A stretch of 64,000 nucleotides of DNA from Diplosphaera chodatii (GCA_032358165.1 JAALGY010000015.1:2356001-2420000), one strand, 5' to 3'; positions 1-12,123 are shown, counted from the first letter of the stretch. A program made the numbers and translations. The notes: generated by a model from the sequence alone, not told the origin.

Positions 1-72
1 GTGCTTATTAATATCAGTATATTGGTATTAATATTATTATTAATATTAGCATTAGTATTAGTAGTAATATTG
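1..72. repeat. AT-rich low-complexity block
   Basis: The first ~70 bases consist almost only of A and T, built from imperfect ATT/TTA/AGT trinucleotides with inverted TAATATTA-like words. The block stands out sharply from the GC-rich DNA that follows at about position 75. It looks like a degenerate simple-sequence repeat. Because it lies at the window edge its true length is unknown. Confidence 0.7.
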
Positions 73-385
73 ACGGTCGCGGGCGACATGTGGGCAGGTG
101 GTCCTGGCATTGGCGCGCACGGCAGCGGAGGCCGCTCGCGCTGCGCCCGGTGCAGCCGACCATGAGGACGCCGCCTACACGCATTCGATGCTGGCAGACC
201 TCTGCTCGCTGCTGCTGCTGCCGGTGTCGCCGCAGAACCACAGGTAGACCGCGCGCGAAACCTTCCCCTGAGTGTGTGTGTCCTGATGCTGATGGCCATT
301 GGCATGCCTATGTTGCAAGCATAAATGCAGATGCTATGCAGCTTGTAATGCAGCTTGCATTACGTTTCACAGGAGGTCGTTACAA

Positions 386-1323
386 TCACATAAACCCTCT
401 GGAAAATCGGTACAGCAGTTGGAGAAATACTGCTTGCAATTGCACAGGAACGCTGGGGCTTTTGATGCAGCCTCGCAGCACGGCCCTCAACTGGATGCCG
501 CACCCCGTTGGCTGCTGCAGCAAGAGGGGCCTGCACAGCTGGCTGCGCTGTCTGAGGCAGCTGATGCGGTCAGCACCTGGTGGGCAGTACAGCAGGGGCA
601 GCAACCCTCAGGCATCGCAGTCCCGGAGTCATCGGACATCAGGCATGCCTTCATTGCTGCAGCCCTGCCCGTTCTCGGTCCATGCTGACCAAATGTCACG
701 AAAGTACGCACAGCATGTGACTGATCGTGACATGACTGCTGCACAGGCTCACACTGGGAGCAGGGGCACTGACGGCTGCGGTGGCGGCGCTTGAGCCGGC
801 CCTGGGGCATGCTGACCTGGCTGCCTCGCCCGCAGCGCAGGCGCTGGTGTCTGCAGCGCTGGAGACGGGGCTGCGGGTCGCCATCGACCTGCAGCGGCCA
901 CCTGACGTCACCAGCGACGAGGACATGGTCCAGCTTGTGGATCAGGTGTGAGAAAGGGTGCTGCCTGCTGGTTGCTGACTTGGACCAAGCTTCTTATGTG
1001 GTGCCGAGGTGCTTGACCAGCACGGCAGCTGCACCGGTGAAAACGTCACCATTGTGCCACCTCGATCCCGCTTGTAGATGCGTGATTCAATGAGGCTTGT
1101 TTCTCCATTTGAGTAGGTGCTGGACATGTGGCAAGACACGGCCATTGCATCCGTGGCGCTGGCAGCACGGCAGCCGGCCTTCAGGGCAGCGCTTGCTGGT
1201 CAGCAGTGGGCACGCCAGCTGATCGCCCTGTCTGCGCGTGAGCTGCAACAGCGGCTGGGCGCATCCCAGGATGTAGCACCGCCAGCGCTGCGCCTGGTGC
1301 AAGCTCTGGCAGTCAATGAGTAG
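386..1323 (+). CDS. 3' part of an unrecognised alpha-helical protein gene
   Basis: I do not recognise this gene. Three stretches with coding character follow each other on the + strand. One runs to about 680 and is rich in Ala, Gln and Leu (for example LEKYCLQLHRNAGAFDAASQ). The second covers about 745-945 and ends in EDMVQLVDQ before a GTGTGAG donor. The last starts at 1117 after a GTAG acceptor and reads to the stop at 1321-1323. They look like consecutive exons of one helical, Ala/Leu/Gln-rich protein whose N-terminus lies left of about 386 or outside the window. The join between the first two pieces is not settled because the frame does not close at the obvious splice sites. No signal peptide, membrane segment or catalytic motif is visible. 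Confidence 0.4.
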
Positions 1324-1648
1324 TTTACCATGGTTTTCTTGGCGCGTGTGCAACCTAGCAGACTGTGCCTGCCGGATCAGGGTTTCTAACTGATAGTCTA
1401 ATAATACTTATAGCTTAGACTTTGCGTTTGTCTGACGTCATGTCAGTTTGTTATAGGGTAGATGCCACTTCTTTCTGTTGTTGTGAGTGATCGTCTCAGA
1501 ACAGTCACAGTCGGTGATGTGCGGGTTCAGCGCTGAAAACATGTTTTGGGTGTTTCAAGCGACATGCTAGAGGTGGTGTTCTAACAAGCCCACTGCGGTT
1601 CAGATCAATTTCATCCTGACATATACATGCCTAACCAGTTATGGGCGT

Positions 1649-3880
1649 CTAGAATGCGACAGCGGCAACGCCCCGTGTCAGTTCGTTGAATATGAAGAGA
1701 TTCCATGCGGAGTGCAACACCATGGGTGCCAGCAGGTTGCGTGTGTGCACGAACAGCAACCCGAGCAGGCCGCCCAGCACCAGCAGCGATACAAACTGGC
1801 AGCCTGCGCAGCAGCAGGCAGAGGGCCTGATAGGCCTGTGTGACAGCTGAGCGTGAGCAATTTTCTGACTGCAACACACACATGGCCACTTCGCTCCAGA
1901 CTGACGCAAGGATGGCAGTGATGAAAAACCGACATGTTCATTGACGGGCACCTTGCAAGTGCGCAATGGCGAAGATGAACGCTGAGGCCGCGATGGCGCC
2001 GGGCACCGGCATCCAGCGGCCGAGGGAGGGAAGCAGGAAGCCGCGGAAGATGGCCTCCTCCCACACCGGCGCACACACGCCCACAATCACGAAGTACATC
2101 GCATTCGTGGCCTGCAGGTCCGTCACATAAGGCTGAAGACCCACAGCCTGCCAACAGCTCTGTGACTGAACGCAGCGCTGCGTCAGCTACTGAGGTGCAT
2201 GGGCGCCTGCAGATCCATTGTACTGGAGTGTACGCACAAAACACCATTTGCTCGTGCTGACTCACCAGGTCGCCGGTGCCGAGCGACTGCTCAAACCCTG
2301 CTGACCAGGGGCTGCCATTTGCTGGAAACAACGCCTGCATGCAATGCACCATTGGTTCTGATGGTCGATAGACCAGCCAGTCCAGCCCCGTTTTTAAACC
2401 TGTCGCTGCTGCACACAAATGCTGGATGTGCTCACCTGGGTGACTGTCGTCAAGGCGTTGACGGCAGGGAACAGCAGGCACGCCAGTGCAGTCGGCAGCA
2501 GCCAGTTCTGAGGCGGCCGCAGCGCCATGCGGAACCATCCATCCTGCCGTGGCTGCAGGCCAGATGATGCAATCAGAACCTCTGCCTGATGACGACAACC
2601 GGGTGTGACATTCTGATGCCAGACCGTGCTTTCATGCTGAGGAACGCAGGCAACAGAGCCAGTACGAAGGCTACGATCCGCGCGTCAGTCACCTGCTGTC
2701 GATGGCGCCGCAGGCATGCCCAGAGGATGGCAACGGTCGAGCCCATCTGCAGCGCGTCCAGCACCAGGTGCGACAATGCCTGCGGTCGACACAGCCGGGA
2801 GTCCTGACATTTGAGCAAATTGAGCAGTTGAGGAGCAGTTTGAGCAGGCACCTCGTTCACGCCGCCGTAAGGGCGACAGCAGCCACGATGCACGGTTGCT
2901 ACAGGGCAGCAGGCCGCCAGACGTCACGGCTGGGAGTTCAGGCACTCGAGTAGTGCAAGCAGGCACTCGGCCCGCCGTGCGAGCGAGAGCAGCCACGGTG
3001 TATATTTGCTACAGGGCATGCCTTGAGCCGGGGCGTCAGGTCGGCGCGGTCCAGCCCCAGCAGGTCCAGGCCGACGGGCACCACGCAGCTGCCTAAGAAC
3101 CCGAACGCCAGCAGCCAGAAGAACATGACCTGCACCACCGTGTCGCCGCCCCAGGGCACCCGCAGCAGCCGCTTCTCCTGCAGCACCCGAGCTCTTCTTG
3201 ATCACAGTTTGACCATCACAGCCGTCCATGCCGCGCTCTTCCTTCCTTGCCAAGCATCATGCTCAGTATTGCCTCACCTTTCTGAGCCTGCGCCAGGAGG
3301 ACGTCTGGGAGCGCCACAGGCGTTTGCAGCCTGCCAGCGCATTCCGCTGTAGCTGCTGCCGCTGTGGACGCTGCTGCAGGATCCTGCTCCGCTGCACATC
3401 TGCTGAGCTGGCTGTGCTGCCAGATGCCCTGTCTGCATTAGCCCTTGCGCTGTTGCTGTCAGCCTGGCCCACCGCCCTGCCAAGCTCAGACGCAGGCGGG
3501 CCGGCCCCGTTGCCACGGTTATCGACACCGCCTTCCACAGCTGGAGGCTGCTGCTGTGCCGCTGGCACATCATTTGCATCGCCTGCCTGTGCCAGCTGCC
3601 TACCGATGCGCTGGCGCCGATGCAACGGGCACTTGCGACTGTGCCCGCCTCCTCCAGACTGCGATATGCCATCCTTTTGCATTGCATGGAATTGGTGTCT
3701 GTGTGGCGCGCTGGCAGGCTGCCGCCGCAGGGTGGGGCGCAGCACCACGCTGCCCTTCTGATGATGCACAACTGCGGCATTGCATGAACGAGCGTGCGCG
3801 TGGTGCTGCATCAGCCACGGCTGCAACAGCAGCAACGGACTGAGCCTCTGCAAGCAGGGGGCGCCGCTCTGGGGTCTCAA
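1649..3880 (-). CDS. CPBP (CAAX-like) intramembrane protease, copy 1, probably plastid
   Basis: Multi-exon gene read on the minus strand, resembling the plant plastid CPBP family (Arabidopsis At1g14270 type). The first exon encodes a divergent, Ser/Gln/Arg-rich leader that ends in the conserved LAGCKRLWRSQTSSWRRLRK. Later exons give RLLRVPWGGDTVVQVMFFWL (first membrane segment, about 3175-3020), a LVLDALQMGSTVAILWACL segment (2780-2690) and GWFRMALRPPQNWLLPTALA (2560-2440). The catalytic exon (about 2140-1952) holds CAPVWEEAIFRGFLLPSLGR, with the EExxxR motif, and FIFAIAHLQ with the motif-2 His. The last exon carries GGLLGLLFVHTRNLLAPMVL followed by HSAWN (motif 3). All residues expected for a glutamate/histidine metalloprotease of this family are present. 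The substrate is unknown. The start at 3880 is only the first Met of the open frame; the leader is probably a transit peptide. Confidence 0.88.
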
Positions 3881-4542
3881 GACATGCCAATGTGCCAGCC
3901 CTGACGGAGGGCGGTGGTGATGCTTTGAGAAGTGTAGCTCTGACGTTTGTAACCTGCCGATGATGTGGGGGCGTGTTAGTCAAACGCCTGTGCACTTCAG
4001 CTTGGGTGTCGTGGGGCAAATCCACCAAAGGAGCAAATGTCTTCGTTTACAATCCTGCAGCGCGGTCTGTCCCTAAGTGTGATCCGCGTACGACGACGCA
4101 ACTCTCGATAGTGTCATGGCGTGGCAATCCCTACTGGCAAGCAAGCGTCCAAGCATGTTGCAATGTTGCATGCAAGGGCAGGAAGCAGGAAGGGCTCTGA
4201 TGTATCAAGAGCATGCCGTAGGTCGGGCAGACCCTTTGCACGAAGATCGTCACACAGGATGGAGCGGATTGACGATATGTCTGTGCTCTGATATAGCTGA
4301 GGCCTCTACAAATGGCAACAGCAACGGCATCCGAAGTGCAGCCAGCAGCAGCAGTCTCAAAATCATTGGGTCTGTCGCCAGAAATAAATCGCAGCGTCCA
4401 GGCAAGTGTTGTGACTTTGTCCCAAAGGTGCTGCCGATGGATATTCTTGGGAACTTGCAGTGAGATCCCTTACAACACAGCATGCCTTCTGCTACATACA
4501 TACCAGAGATTAGTCAACAAGCAGACCTACACGTCCTGAATC
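3881..4542. other. Intergenic region between CPBP copies 1 and 2
   Basis: This stretch lies 5' of copy 1 and 3' of copy 2, both transcribed on the minus strand. I see no conserved protein, no RNA gene and no convincing promoter element in it. Short open frames on both strands have no family character. Confidence 0.5.
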
Positions 4543-6605
4543 TTAGCTTGGCGCCGCGTGTATAGAACACACGAAGATGAACAGGTTCCATGCAGAGTGT
4601 AGCACCATGGGTGCCAGCAGGTTGCGTGTGTGCACGAACAGCAGCCCGAGCAGGCCGCCCAGCAGCAGATGCGACAACATCCAGGGGACTGCGCAACAGC
4701 AGGCACAGCGATGTCATGGCAGTGGACCACAGGACTTGCACACAAAGCGCCAAATAGACATGGGTGCTCACTTACTTGCAGGAGCGCCTTCAAGAGGCGA
4801 GCGAGCAGGTTGGCACTGCGAAAAGGCACCTTTCAGGTGTCCCACAGCGAAGACAGCAGCTGAAGCCGCGATAGCACCGGGCATGGGCAGCCAGCGGCCG
4901 AAGGATGGAAGCAGGAACCCCCGGAAGACCACCTCCTCCCATATTGGTGCGCAAACGCACATCAACAGAAGCTGCATGGCGTTCATGACCTGCATGCAAT
5001 TTGCACAACTGCTGCGGCAATACAGACAAGCAAGAGAGCTTGCAGTAGAATGCCATGCTCCGTCAGCTATTCGTCTCATCGGTGGATAGGCTGGCCTGCT
5101 GGTTTGCTGTTTTGTGCACATGTCTCACTTGTCGTGACCGACTCACCAGATCGCCCTTGCCAAGCATCTGCTCGTACCCTGGTAATGTTGGGCTGCTGTT
5201 TGGTGGAAGCAGCCCCTGCATGTCATGATCCTGCCTGTCATCCTAGTCATCATGCTTTGATCACGGCCACCAGCAAAGGATTGACTGCTGCACTGCTTGA
5301 TAGATAGCCTGTGCAGCTTACCAGTAGCACCGCCGTGGGTACAATGACAGCAGGGAACAGCAGACACGCCAGTCCAGTCGGCAGCAGCCACCTTCCCAGT
5401 GGGTGCAGCGCCATCGGAAACCATCCGTCCTGCCGAAGCTGCGGGCAAAATCATCGTGAAACTGTTATGCCCACCTGATGAGAACCGACTCGACTAGCTT
5501 TACTGGGTACTGCTCTTAATTCAGGACACGCGGAGTGGCATGCAGTGCATATTGCGCACGGCCGTGAATATGGATAACTTCACCTGCTGCTGGTGCTGCC
5601 GAAGGGATGCCCAGAGGAAAGCCAAAGTGGACCCCATCCGCATCACGCCCAGCATCAAGTGCAACATCCCCTGCGCTCGAAAGTTTGGCATTAGTGGAGG
5701 ACCTGCAATGCATGCTTAGCAATCCTGCCATGCAACCTGGGAAAGGCAGACGGTAGGTAGGAACGCCAGAGAGGTCGTGAAGGCATGCCTGCAGCCTGGG
5801 CGTCAGGTCTGCAACTTGCAGGCCCCAGAACAGAGCTAGGCCAATCACCACCAGGAATGTACCAAGGTAGTCCAGTGCCAAATGCCCAGAACAGATTTGG
5901 AGAACCATCCCGCCACCCCACGGGACCCGCAGCAACCTCTTCTCCTATACCACATGCACCACAACTAAAAAAGTAACAGCACACTCGTGTGCTAATATAT
6001 ATGGCGCAATAGGACAATGCGTGCACGACCAGTCAGCAAAGACAAACCTTCCTGAGCTTGCGCCAGGAGGACATCTGGGATCGCCAGAGGCGTTTGCAGC
6101 CTGCCAGCATGTCGCGCTGTAGCTGCTGTCGCCATGGTCGGGGTGGCGGGGTTTTGCCCTTTCGCACCCAGGCTGCGCTGGCTGTGCCGTCACATGCGGA
6201 AAGCAGGCGGTGGACTGTACCGTCGTCCTCGCTGCTGTCGGCGTCCTCTGCTGCGCTGCCACCCTCAGATGCGGACAGGCTGGCCATATCGACAGGCTGC
6301 TGTACAACACTTTCCACAAAAGGGCGCTGCTCCTGTGCTGCCGGCAAGTCATCACTTTGGCTTGCCCGTGCCAGCTGGTGCCGGTGCCGTGCCACCAGTA
6401 CAAATGGAACTCGGGGGTGTGCTCGCCTCCAGGCGGGGCGAGCCAGTTCTTTGGCATTGTGCGATGCTGGTATCCTTGCCGCATGTGCAGCAACAAGACC
6501 GGAGGCAGCATTGCCACGCAGGCCCGCCTTTGCCACGATGCAGCCTTTCATGACGCTACTTGCATTTAGTTCTGCTGCATCAACGGCAGCGACAACAGGC
6601 AGCAA
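4543..6605 (-). CDS. CPBP (CAAX-like) intramembrane protease, copy 2
   Basis: Second member of the tandem array, with the same exon order as copy 1. The leader exon starts near 6605 and ends in LAGCKRLWRSQMSSWRKLRK. It is followed by a RLLRVPWGGGMV-type exon near 5935-5800, a FGFPLGIPSAAPAAGEV-side exon near 5640-5580, and an exon near 5440-5330 matching the GWFRMALxP segment. The catalytic exon (about 5000-4830) reads CAPIWEEVVFRGFLLPSFGR and keeps EExxxR, with VFAVGHLKG supplying the His. The last exon carries LLGLLFVHTRNLLAPMVLHS plus AWN. Its C-terminus differs from copy 1: after FIF it reads VCSIHAAPS and stops at 4543-4545. Catalytic residues are intact, so there is no sign of pseudogenisation. 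The individual intron limits are approximate. Confidence 0.85.
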
Positions 6606-7380
6606 CGGGCTGTGCCTAAATATGAGGGCCTGCCCTCGGGTTGCAAAACACGTCGTCTATGTGCTATGCGCAGTATCAAGCCTTGTTTGCAAGCGATGCA
6701 ACGGCTTTCATCTCTACGCTATAAAAGTTTGCCCAATCATGTTTGTGCATGTTAGGGGTCGTGCTGCGCACCCATCCTGTTTACCGATCGCCAGGCGATC
6801 CCATCCGCAGATGAAAAAGGATGGCACGGCGAAGGTCTGCCAGCACTAAGTTGCGTGCGGCGTGTCATCTATCTTCAACATATTTGGGTGAGTACGCGCG
6901 CCGCACCCCGCGATTTTCGACGCAACGATGACGCTGCACGCATGCTCGTTCAGTCCAAGACTTGCCTGCAGTGCTCAGAGCTGGAAGCAGGAGACCCTGA
7001 AAACCAGCATCCTGACCTGCCACCAACCGTTGGCTGGGGCCGACTTGACTTGATGCATCGTCATCGATACAAGCGGAGCAGATGTGACCGTGCCTGTGCA
7101 TCGATGAGGCCGACGGCCTCAAACCCTGCTTGCAGCCAGGCTGAAATGAGTATATGAGTGTGTGGTGCGCCAGTATAGCAGGGTAGCAAGCAACTCGGGA
7201 CAGTATGTAGTCGATTTCATCTGTGCTTACTGTCATCTATCGCATGCACTTCCAGCCGGTGGGCAATCATGCATGTACATACACCAGTTTGCTGGTTGTG
7301 GCGTGCTGAGGCGCACCACATTAAATATCATTTTCACATAACATTGCGCGATGTCAATCGTGAAGCATACCATGTGGGAC
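6606..7380. other. Intergenic region between CPBP copies 2 and 3
   Basis: No gene is recognisable here on either strand. The region should hold the promoter of copy 2 and the 3' UTR of copy 3, both minus strand. A TATAAAAG word at 6720-6727 is on the plus strand, the wrong orientation for copy 2, and no plus-strand gene follows it. Confidence 0.5.
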
Positions 7381-9568
7381 CTATGATGCAAACACAGCGG
7401 CCAACATGTGATATGCATAGACAGTGAGGTTGACGAGAGAATGTAGCACCATGGGTGCCAGCAGGTTGCGGGTGTGCACATACAGCAGCCCAAGCAGGCC
7501 GCCCGTCACCAGACACGACGTAAACCCGTCAACTGCACAGCAACAAGCAGACGATGCCTGAGTACTCACATGGCATTATACTGCACGTTCGTTGATGTTT
7601 GGTTGTCAGGTACTCACGCTGCCTAGGTGGCTGCTCAGGCTTGAAGGTTGCACGAGCATCAGCCATCATGTAAGCCAGCACATTGCTGGTGCAGTGCCAC
7701 CTTCCCCATGTGCAGCGGCGAAGATGACTGACGAAAGCGCAATACTACACGGCACCGGCATCCAGCGGCCGAGAGAAGGCAGCAGGAAGCCGCGGAAGAT
7801 GGCCTCCTCCCACACCGGCGCGCACACGCAGCCAGAAACGATATGTAGAGCGTTCGTGGCCTGCAAGTGCATTGCACCACTGACGAAACCGTGATGCGCC
7901 ATGCCCCGTAGCCAAACAATCTTACTGTCGTGGGTGACTGCCTGTCTCCGCTATGCTTACACATGACATCTATGACTGCTGCCGTGTTGACTTACCCAAT
8001 CGCCAGTGCGAAGGGAAGGCTCGAGTGGTGCAAACTCCAAGCTGCCATCAGCTCGAGACCACGCCTGCATATGTATAGCATGGCACCTTCCTGTCAACTG
8101 TCGAGCGCTTGGGCTCCTTTCATGACAGCCAGGCGCAAGTGATCGACCCACATCGCGCAGCATGCGCAACTCACTTGTGTCACGAGCTCGACATTGACAC
8201 GAAGGTACACCACATACGCAAGTGCAGTGGGCAGCAGCCAGGCCCGCAGCGGTCGCAACTTCATGCGAAACCAGCCGTGCTTCCGTAGCTGCACACGGTA
8301 CACCACAGAAAACCATTATTTCTATTCAATCTAATTCTATTCACACCTGCCCGACCAGCAACAGAAGGCGGTTGCTGGATGCCAATGCCATGATGCAAGA
8401 CAGAAAAGGCACGCATGGGGTCCTATGCAACTTCACCTGCTGCGCATGCTGGTTCAAGCATACCCAGAGAGCGGCCAAGGCGGAGCCCATCTGTGACGCA
8501 ACCATCGCCAGCTTCAGCGACGCCTGCACTCGAAGCAAGCTGGTTGGTTTGCTGGCCTGCTGGGCATATTGCGCACTGCATGCTGCCTCGGTGGTGCAGA
8601 GCAAGCAAGAGGTGGCCTGCATCTGATGCGACATGGCAAGAGGGGAACTTGGTCTGTGGACACATTCCTGCTGCCGGAATGTGAGGTCTGACATCCGTAG
8701 TCCGACGTCTGTAGCTGCTATCCCCAAAAGCTGAGGTGCGGTGTTCAGCAGCGAACAGGCGCTCAGGACGGTGAATGCCAGTAACCAGAATGTGACCTCC
8801 AACACCATCCAGCCATCCCAAGGCACCGGCAGCAGCTGCTTTTCCTGTGGCAACAAGACCTGAGAGAGTTTGCAAACTGCAGCAGGTTGGCACGCACGCA
8901 CTCATCATTGCACACTCGCTGAGCTCACAAGCAGCCTTGTGGTGCCCCGCCTTTCTAAGCTTGCGCCAGGAGAATGTCTGGGAGCGCCACAGCCTTTTGC
9001 AGCTGGCGAGGATGCCGCGCAGCAGCTTCTGCCACAGCGGCGGTGGCTGCCGTGTTCCGCTCTGATGCATATGAGCTGCGCCGCCTGTGCTATCACATGC
9101 ATCCGAGCCATCGCTGAGGCCGTTGAACGTGCTGCTGGCAGCCTCTAACGAAGATGGGCTGGCTGCATTGCCAGGGTGATCTGTCGCCTGCTCAGAGGCC
9201 GGATGGTACTCCTGTGCTGCTAGCAGGCTTTCTTCGTCGCCTGCTCCCGATGCTTCTCCGTAGATGCTGTGGCTCGCATGTAGGAGGCGTTTGCTGACAT
9301 GCCAATCTTCAGGCTGGAATAATGTCCAACGCTGTAGCCTTGCAGAATGCTGGCATCCATGCAGCGAGGTCACAGGCTGGAGCATCGGGCTGGGATCCAG
9401 AGGTGACATGCATGTCCGCCGTTGAAGCGCTGCAGCGCGGCATCCTTGGATGTGTTCCCAGTGCGGCATGCGGTGCTGGATTTGCTGCAGCGACGCAAGC
9501 AGAGAGGGGCTCAGCTCAGTCTGCTGTGCGCAATAGCGAACGACTGATACTGATCTAAGCTGCAGCAC
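7381..9568 (-). CDS. CPBP (CAAX-like) intramembrane protease, copy 3
   Basis: Third and upstream-most member of the array. The long Ser-rich leader (Met at 9568) ends in LASCKRLWRSQTFSWRKLRK. Next come a LLPVPWDGWMVLEVTFWLLA exon (near 8850-8760), a LKLAMVASQMGSALAALWVC exon (8530-8450), GWFRMKLRPLRAWLLPTALA (8285-8180) and the catalytic exon (about 7870-7700). That exon has DLQATNALHIV-type context, CAPVWEEAIFRGFLLPSLGR and FAAAHGEGG. The last exon reads GGLLGLLYVHTRNLLAPMVL, then HSLVN and a tail ending LAAVFAS. EExxxR and both His motifs survive. The membrane segment after motif 1 has changed to CSIALSSVIF, where copies 1 and 2 have an Ala-rich version, so this copy has drifted furthest. 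Confidence 0.85.
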
Positions 9569-10406
9569 TGCGATGTGCCCGTGGCACGAGGCATTTGTAG
9601 GCCTCGCGGGAATCCGCTCGGACTGCCACGAGACTGGGCAAAGTCGTCAATATGCAACTGCTAACATTACGCTCTCAACACCTAGAAGCACGGGTGTAAC
9701 AGTTTATGCGGTACTTCAGACGCAAGCTCAGCTTTGTGTGCTTATTCAGGGTATCAGGCAAGCACCTTGCACCATACTGTCAGTTGCACATGCGCCCGTG
9801 CGATTCGCTTGTTGCGATCTTCGTAAGAATGCTTCCGCGATAAGTAGGCAGCCGCGCCTATATGTCCGCTGTCGTTGGGGTGCACCTCGTGACCTTGACG
9901 TTTCGTCTCCTGTTCCGATTGTCTGTACCGGAGATCCGAAAGGATGCAATCCAGGGTTTGCAGCATTTCAAATGGATGACTCACAGAAGACCCGGTTGGA
10001 AACATAAGCGACTGTTCAGACGGCCGGCATGATTTGCTCTGCGTACCATCGCGTGAGTGTAGTCAGCTGACGATACTGTTGCCATAATCACAGGCATCTG
10101 CAGAGACAAGCCGGCGCGGGGAGCACGAGGGACCCTTTCATCATCATACGGTATTGGGGCTCTGAAACCGCTTCCGTTGCAAGCAGCAGGAGCGGCAGAA
10201 GCGCTCGACAGCACATGCATCTGCGTCACTCGCAATGCACGTACGGCAGTTGCAGCTGACGGGAGAATGATTGAGTTGACTGTTACAGAAACCGTCAACC
10301 AGGGCCGCTCTCTATCTCCGCCAATTATGGATTGATAGTGAAAGATGGTGCTCAGGTGACTTGCTCAAGCTTCCAAAAGCCCGCTGCTGCCTTTGCTACC
10401 GGCTCA
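9569..10406. other. Intergenic region, no gene seen
   Basis: This lies between the 5' end of CPBP copy 3 and the 3' end of PPL1, both minus strand. I find no conserved protein or RNA. A reverse-complement TGTAA signal for PPL1 lies inside it at 10283-10287. Confidence 0.5.
10283..10287 (-). terminator. TGTAA poly(A) signal of PPL1
   Basis: TGTAA on the minus strand about 120 bases after the PPL1 stop. TGTAA is the usual near-upstream polyadenylation element of green algae. This is a short word, so chance occurrence is possible. Confidence 0.4.
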
Positions 10407-12123
10407 TCAGCCCTCGTACTTTGTGGACACGACGAAGGATCGTGCTACAGTCTCCAGCTTCTCCTTCACCCTGTCCCACCGCCGCTCATTGGCGCCTGTC
10501 ACCAGAGTGTACAGCTTGCCTGCGCAAACGTATAACATTGTCAGCACGCCTGATGTCGTCTCGGAGATGTGACACTCTGCGGCTGATATCAATCAAGTGC
10601 TCATGGTGAATGGGCATCACAGGAACCCCCAGAGTGCACCATTGGCGACGGTGACCACAGCGAGCGCCACGCGGATGTAGGTGTTGCTCTTTGCTGCAAA
10701 CTCAAACTCCAGGTAGTTCCTGTCCTCTGCCCGCCGCTGCAAGGCGCACAAACCACTGCTTGATCAGGAGTGTGCAGAGTGTGCAGCGGTTGTAGCAACT
10801 GCCATGTGCTAGGAGGACCAGCGCACATGGCCGGTGGTGTGCTCACCGGCGAAACCCGCAGGACCTTGACCTGCTGTCCTGGCGGCGTCAGCACCGTCTC
10901 TGCCAGCGACTTCGCCACCTGCGTTGCATACCAGCGTAATCACTGTGCATCACAGTCCCAGTGTCCGTGCTGCCTCCTACGGCACGACCTCCTAGTATTG
11001 GCAGGAGATGCGGGCTTGAGATGTGCCACCTGCTCATTGCATCATATGTGCAGCAGCACAGGGCTGGAAGCAGGCAATCTCACGTCGAGGGGCTCGCCGT
11101 ACAGCGTGATGTCGTCCTTGTCTGAGGGCGTGATGGCGACAGACACGCTTTCCAGCGGCTCAATGATGTCCTTGTACACGACATCCTGCCCGCCGACTGA
11201 CACCTCCTGCCAGCCACAGGAACATTCTTGAGTAGAAACATTCCGGGGATATGTATCACTCTGTGTGCTGTCGCCCAAGCCCACGGCCATGCAGTAAAAC
11301 AGCCCTTGTAATCGGGCATGCTTGCTTGACCTCGCGCGTGCAGCAAGGCCTGCAAGAACGAGCAAGCAGGCAGGGCACAGCACAATATATGCCGTTGTGG
11401 TCACCTGCCAGCCAAAGGGGTACAGCAGCTTGTAGGCATCGCCCTGGTCGTTCACTGGCACGAAGCCGCCCTGCTCTGCACGGCACGGTGCCTCGCGCCA
11501 GTCAGCATCTGGAACGGTGCTTTGGTGCTGCAGGAATAGTGTTCTGCACCACCTCAGGCGTCCAGCCCTGCCGATCATCCCCATGCGCCGCTGTCATCTG
11601 CTCCCGACAATCCTTGCTGTCTGTTCTGAAGTGAGCGCAAACACCAGTCACCCCTGTGCCAAAGAGCTCTCACTTGCTGCCTGCGCTGGTGCTGCCGCCT
11701 GAGCCGTGCCCAGCACAGCAGTCAGACCTGCCAGCTGCAGCAGCTGCCGCCGGTCCGTAGTGTGAAATTGACCTGTTCCAACCACGACTGTCAGCAATGG
11801 AAGCTCAATGACACGTCGAAATTACTCGCTGTATGTACTTTAGGGTCCCAAGCAGATTGGATGGCACAACAAAACCGCATGCCAGCCTTACCTGCATGTC
11901 CGGCCTCGCAGACGGTGCGGCAGCTGCAGGGCTTGCTGCGTGCTGGCTGTGAGCTGAACGGCCGGAAGGTCTTCTGCGCACGCACACATATGCGATCAGG
12001 GCCCAGAGCGCTCCAATCTCCAATTGCCGCGTCAGCAAACAAACAAATGGCTGATTGCATTTCCACCTGTGCAGCTGTGCGCGAGGCCAGCGCCTGCGCG
12101 TGGATCAGGCCTTGCGATGCCAT
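10407..12123 (-). CDS. PPL1: PsbP-like protein 1, thylakoid lumen
   Basis: PsbP-family protein of the thylakoid lumen; plant PPL1 helps repair and stabilise photosystem II. The N-terminus is a bipartite targeting signal: MASQGLIHAQ start at 12123, an Arg/Ser/Cys-rich transit segment, then TTDRRQLLQLAGLTAVLGTA ending in AQAAAPAQAA, a twin-Arg Tat-type lumen signal with an Ala-x-Ala site (near 11740-11690). The mature part reads VPVNDQGDAYKLLYPFGWQ (near 11440), EVSVGGQDVVYKDIIEPLES (near 11190), EVAKSLAETVLTPPGQQVKV (near 10910-10860), DRNYLEFEFAAKSNTYIRVA (near 10720-10670) and KLYTLVTGANERRWDRVKEK (near 10500) before the stop. This order matches PPL1 more closely than PsbP itself. Splice frames were checked at the transit/lumen-signal junction, where the intron GTAAGG...ACAG lies between about 11910 and 11776. 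Confidence 0.9.

Noticed and set aside
90..794. A 234-codon open frame on the + strand rich in Arg, Cys and His
   Set aside because: Its composition is that of GC-rich DNA read out of frame. Another frame of the same region gives more protein-like exons that continue to the stop at 1323.
6720..6727. TATAAAAG as a TATA box
   Set aside because: It is on the + strand, but the flanking genes are on the minus strand and no + strand gene follows.
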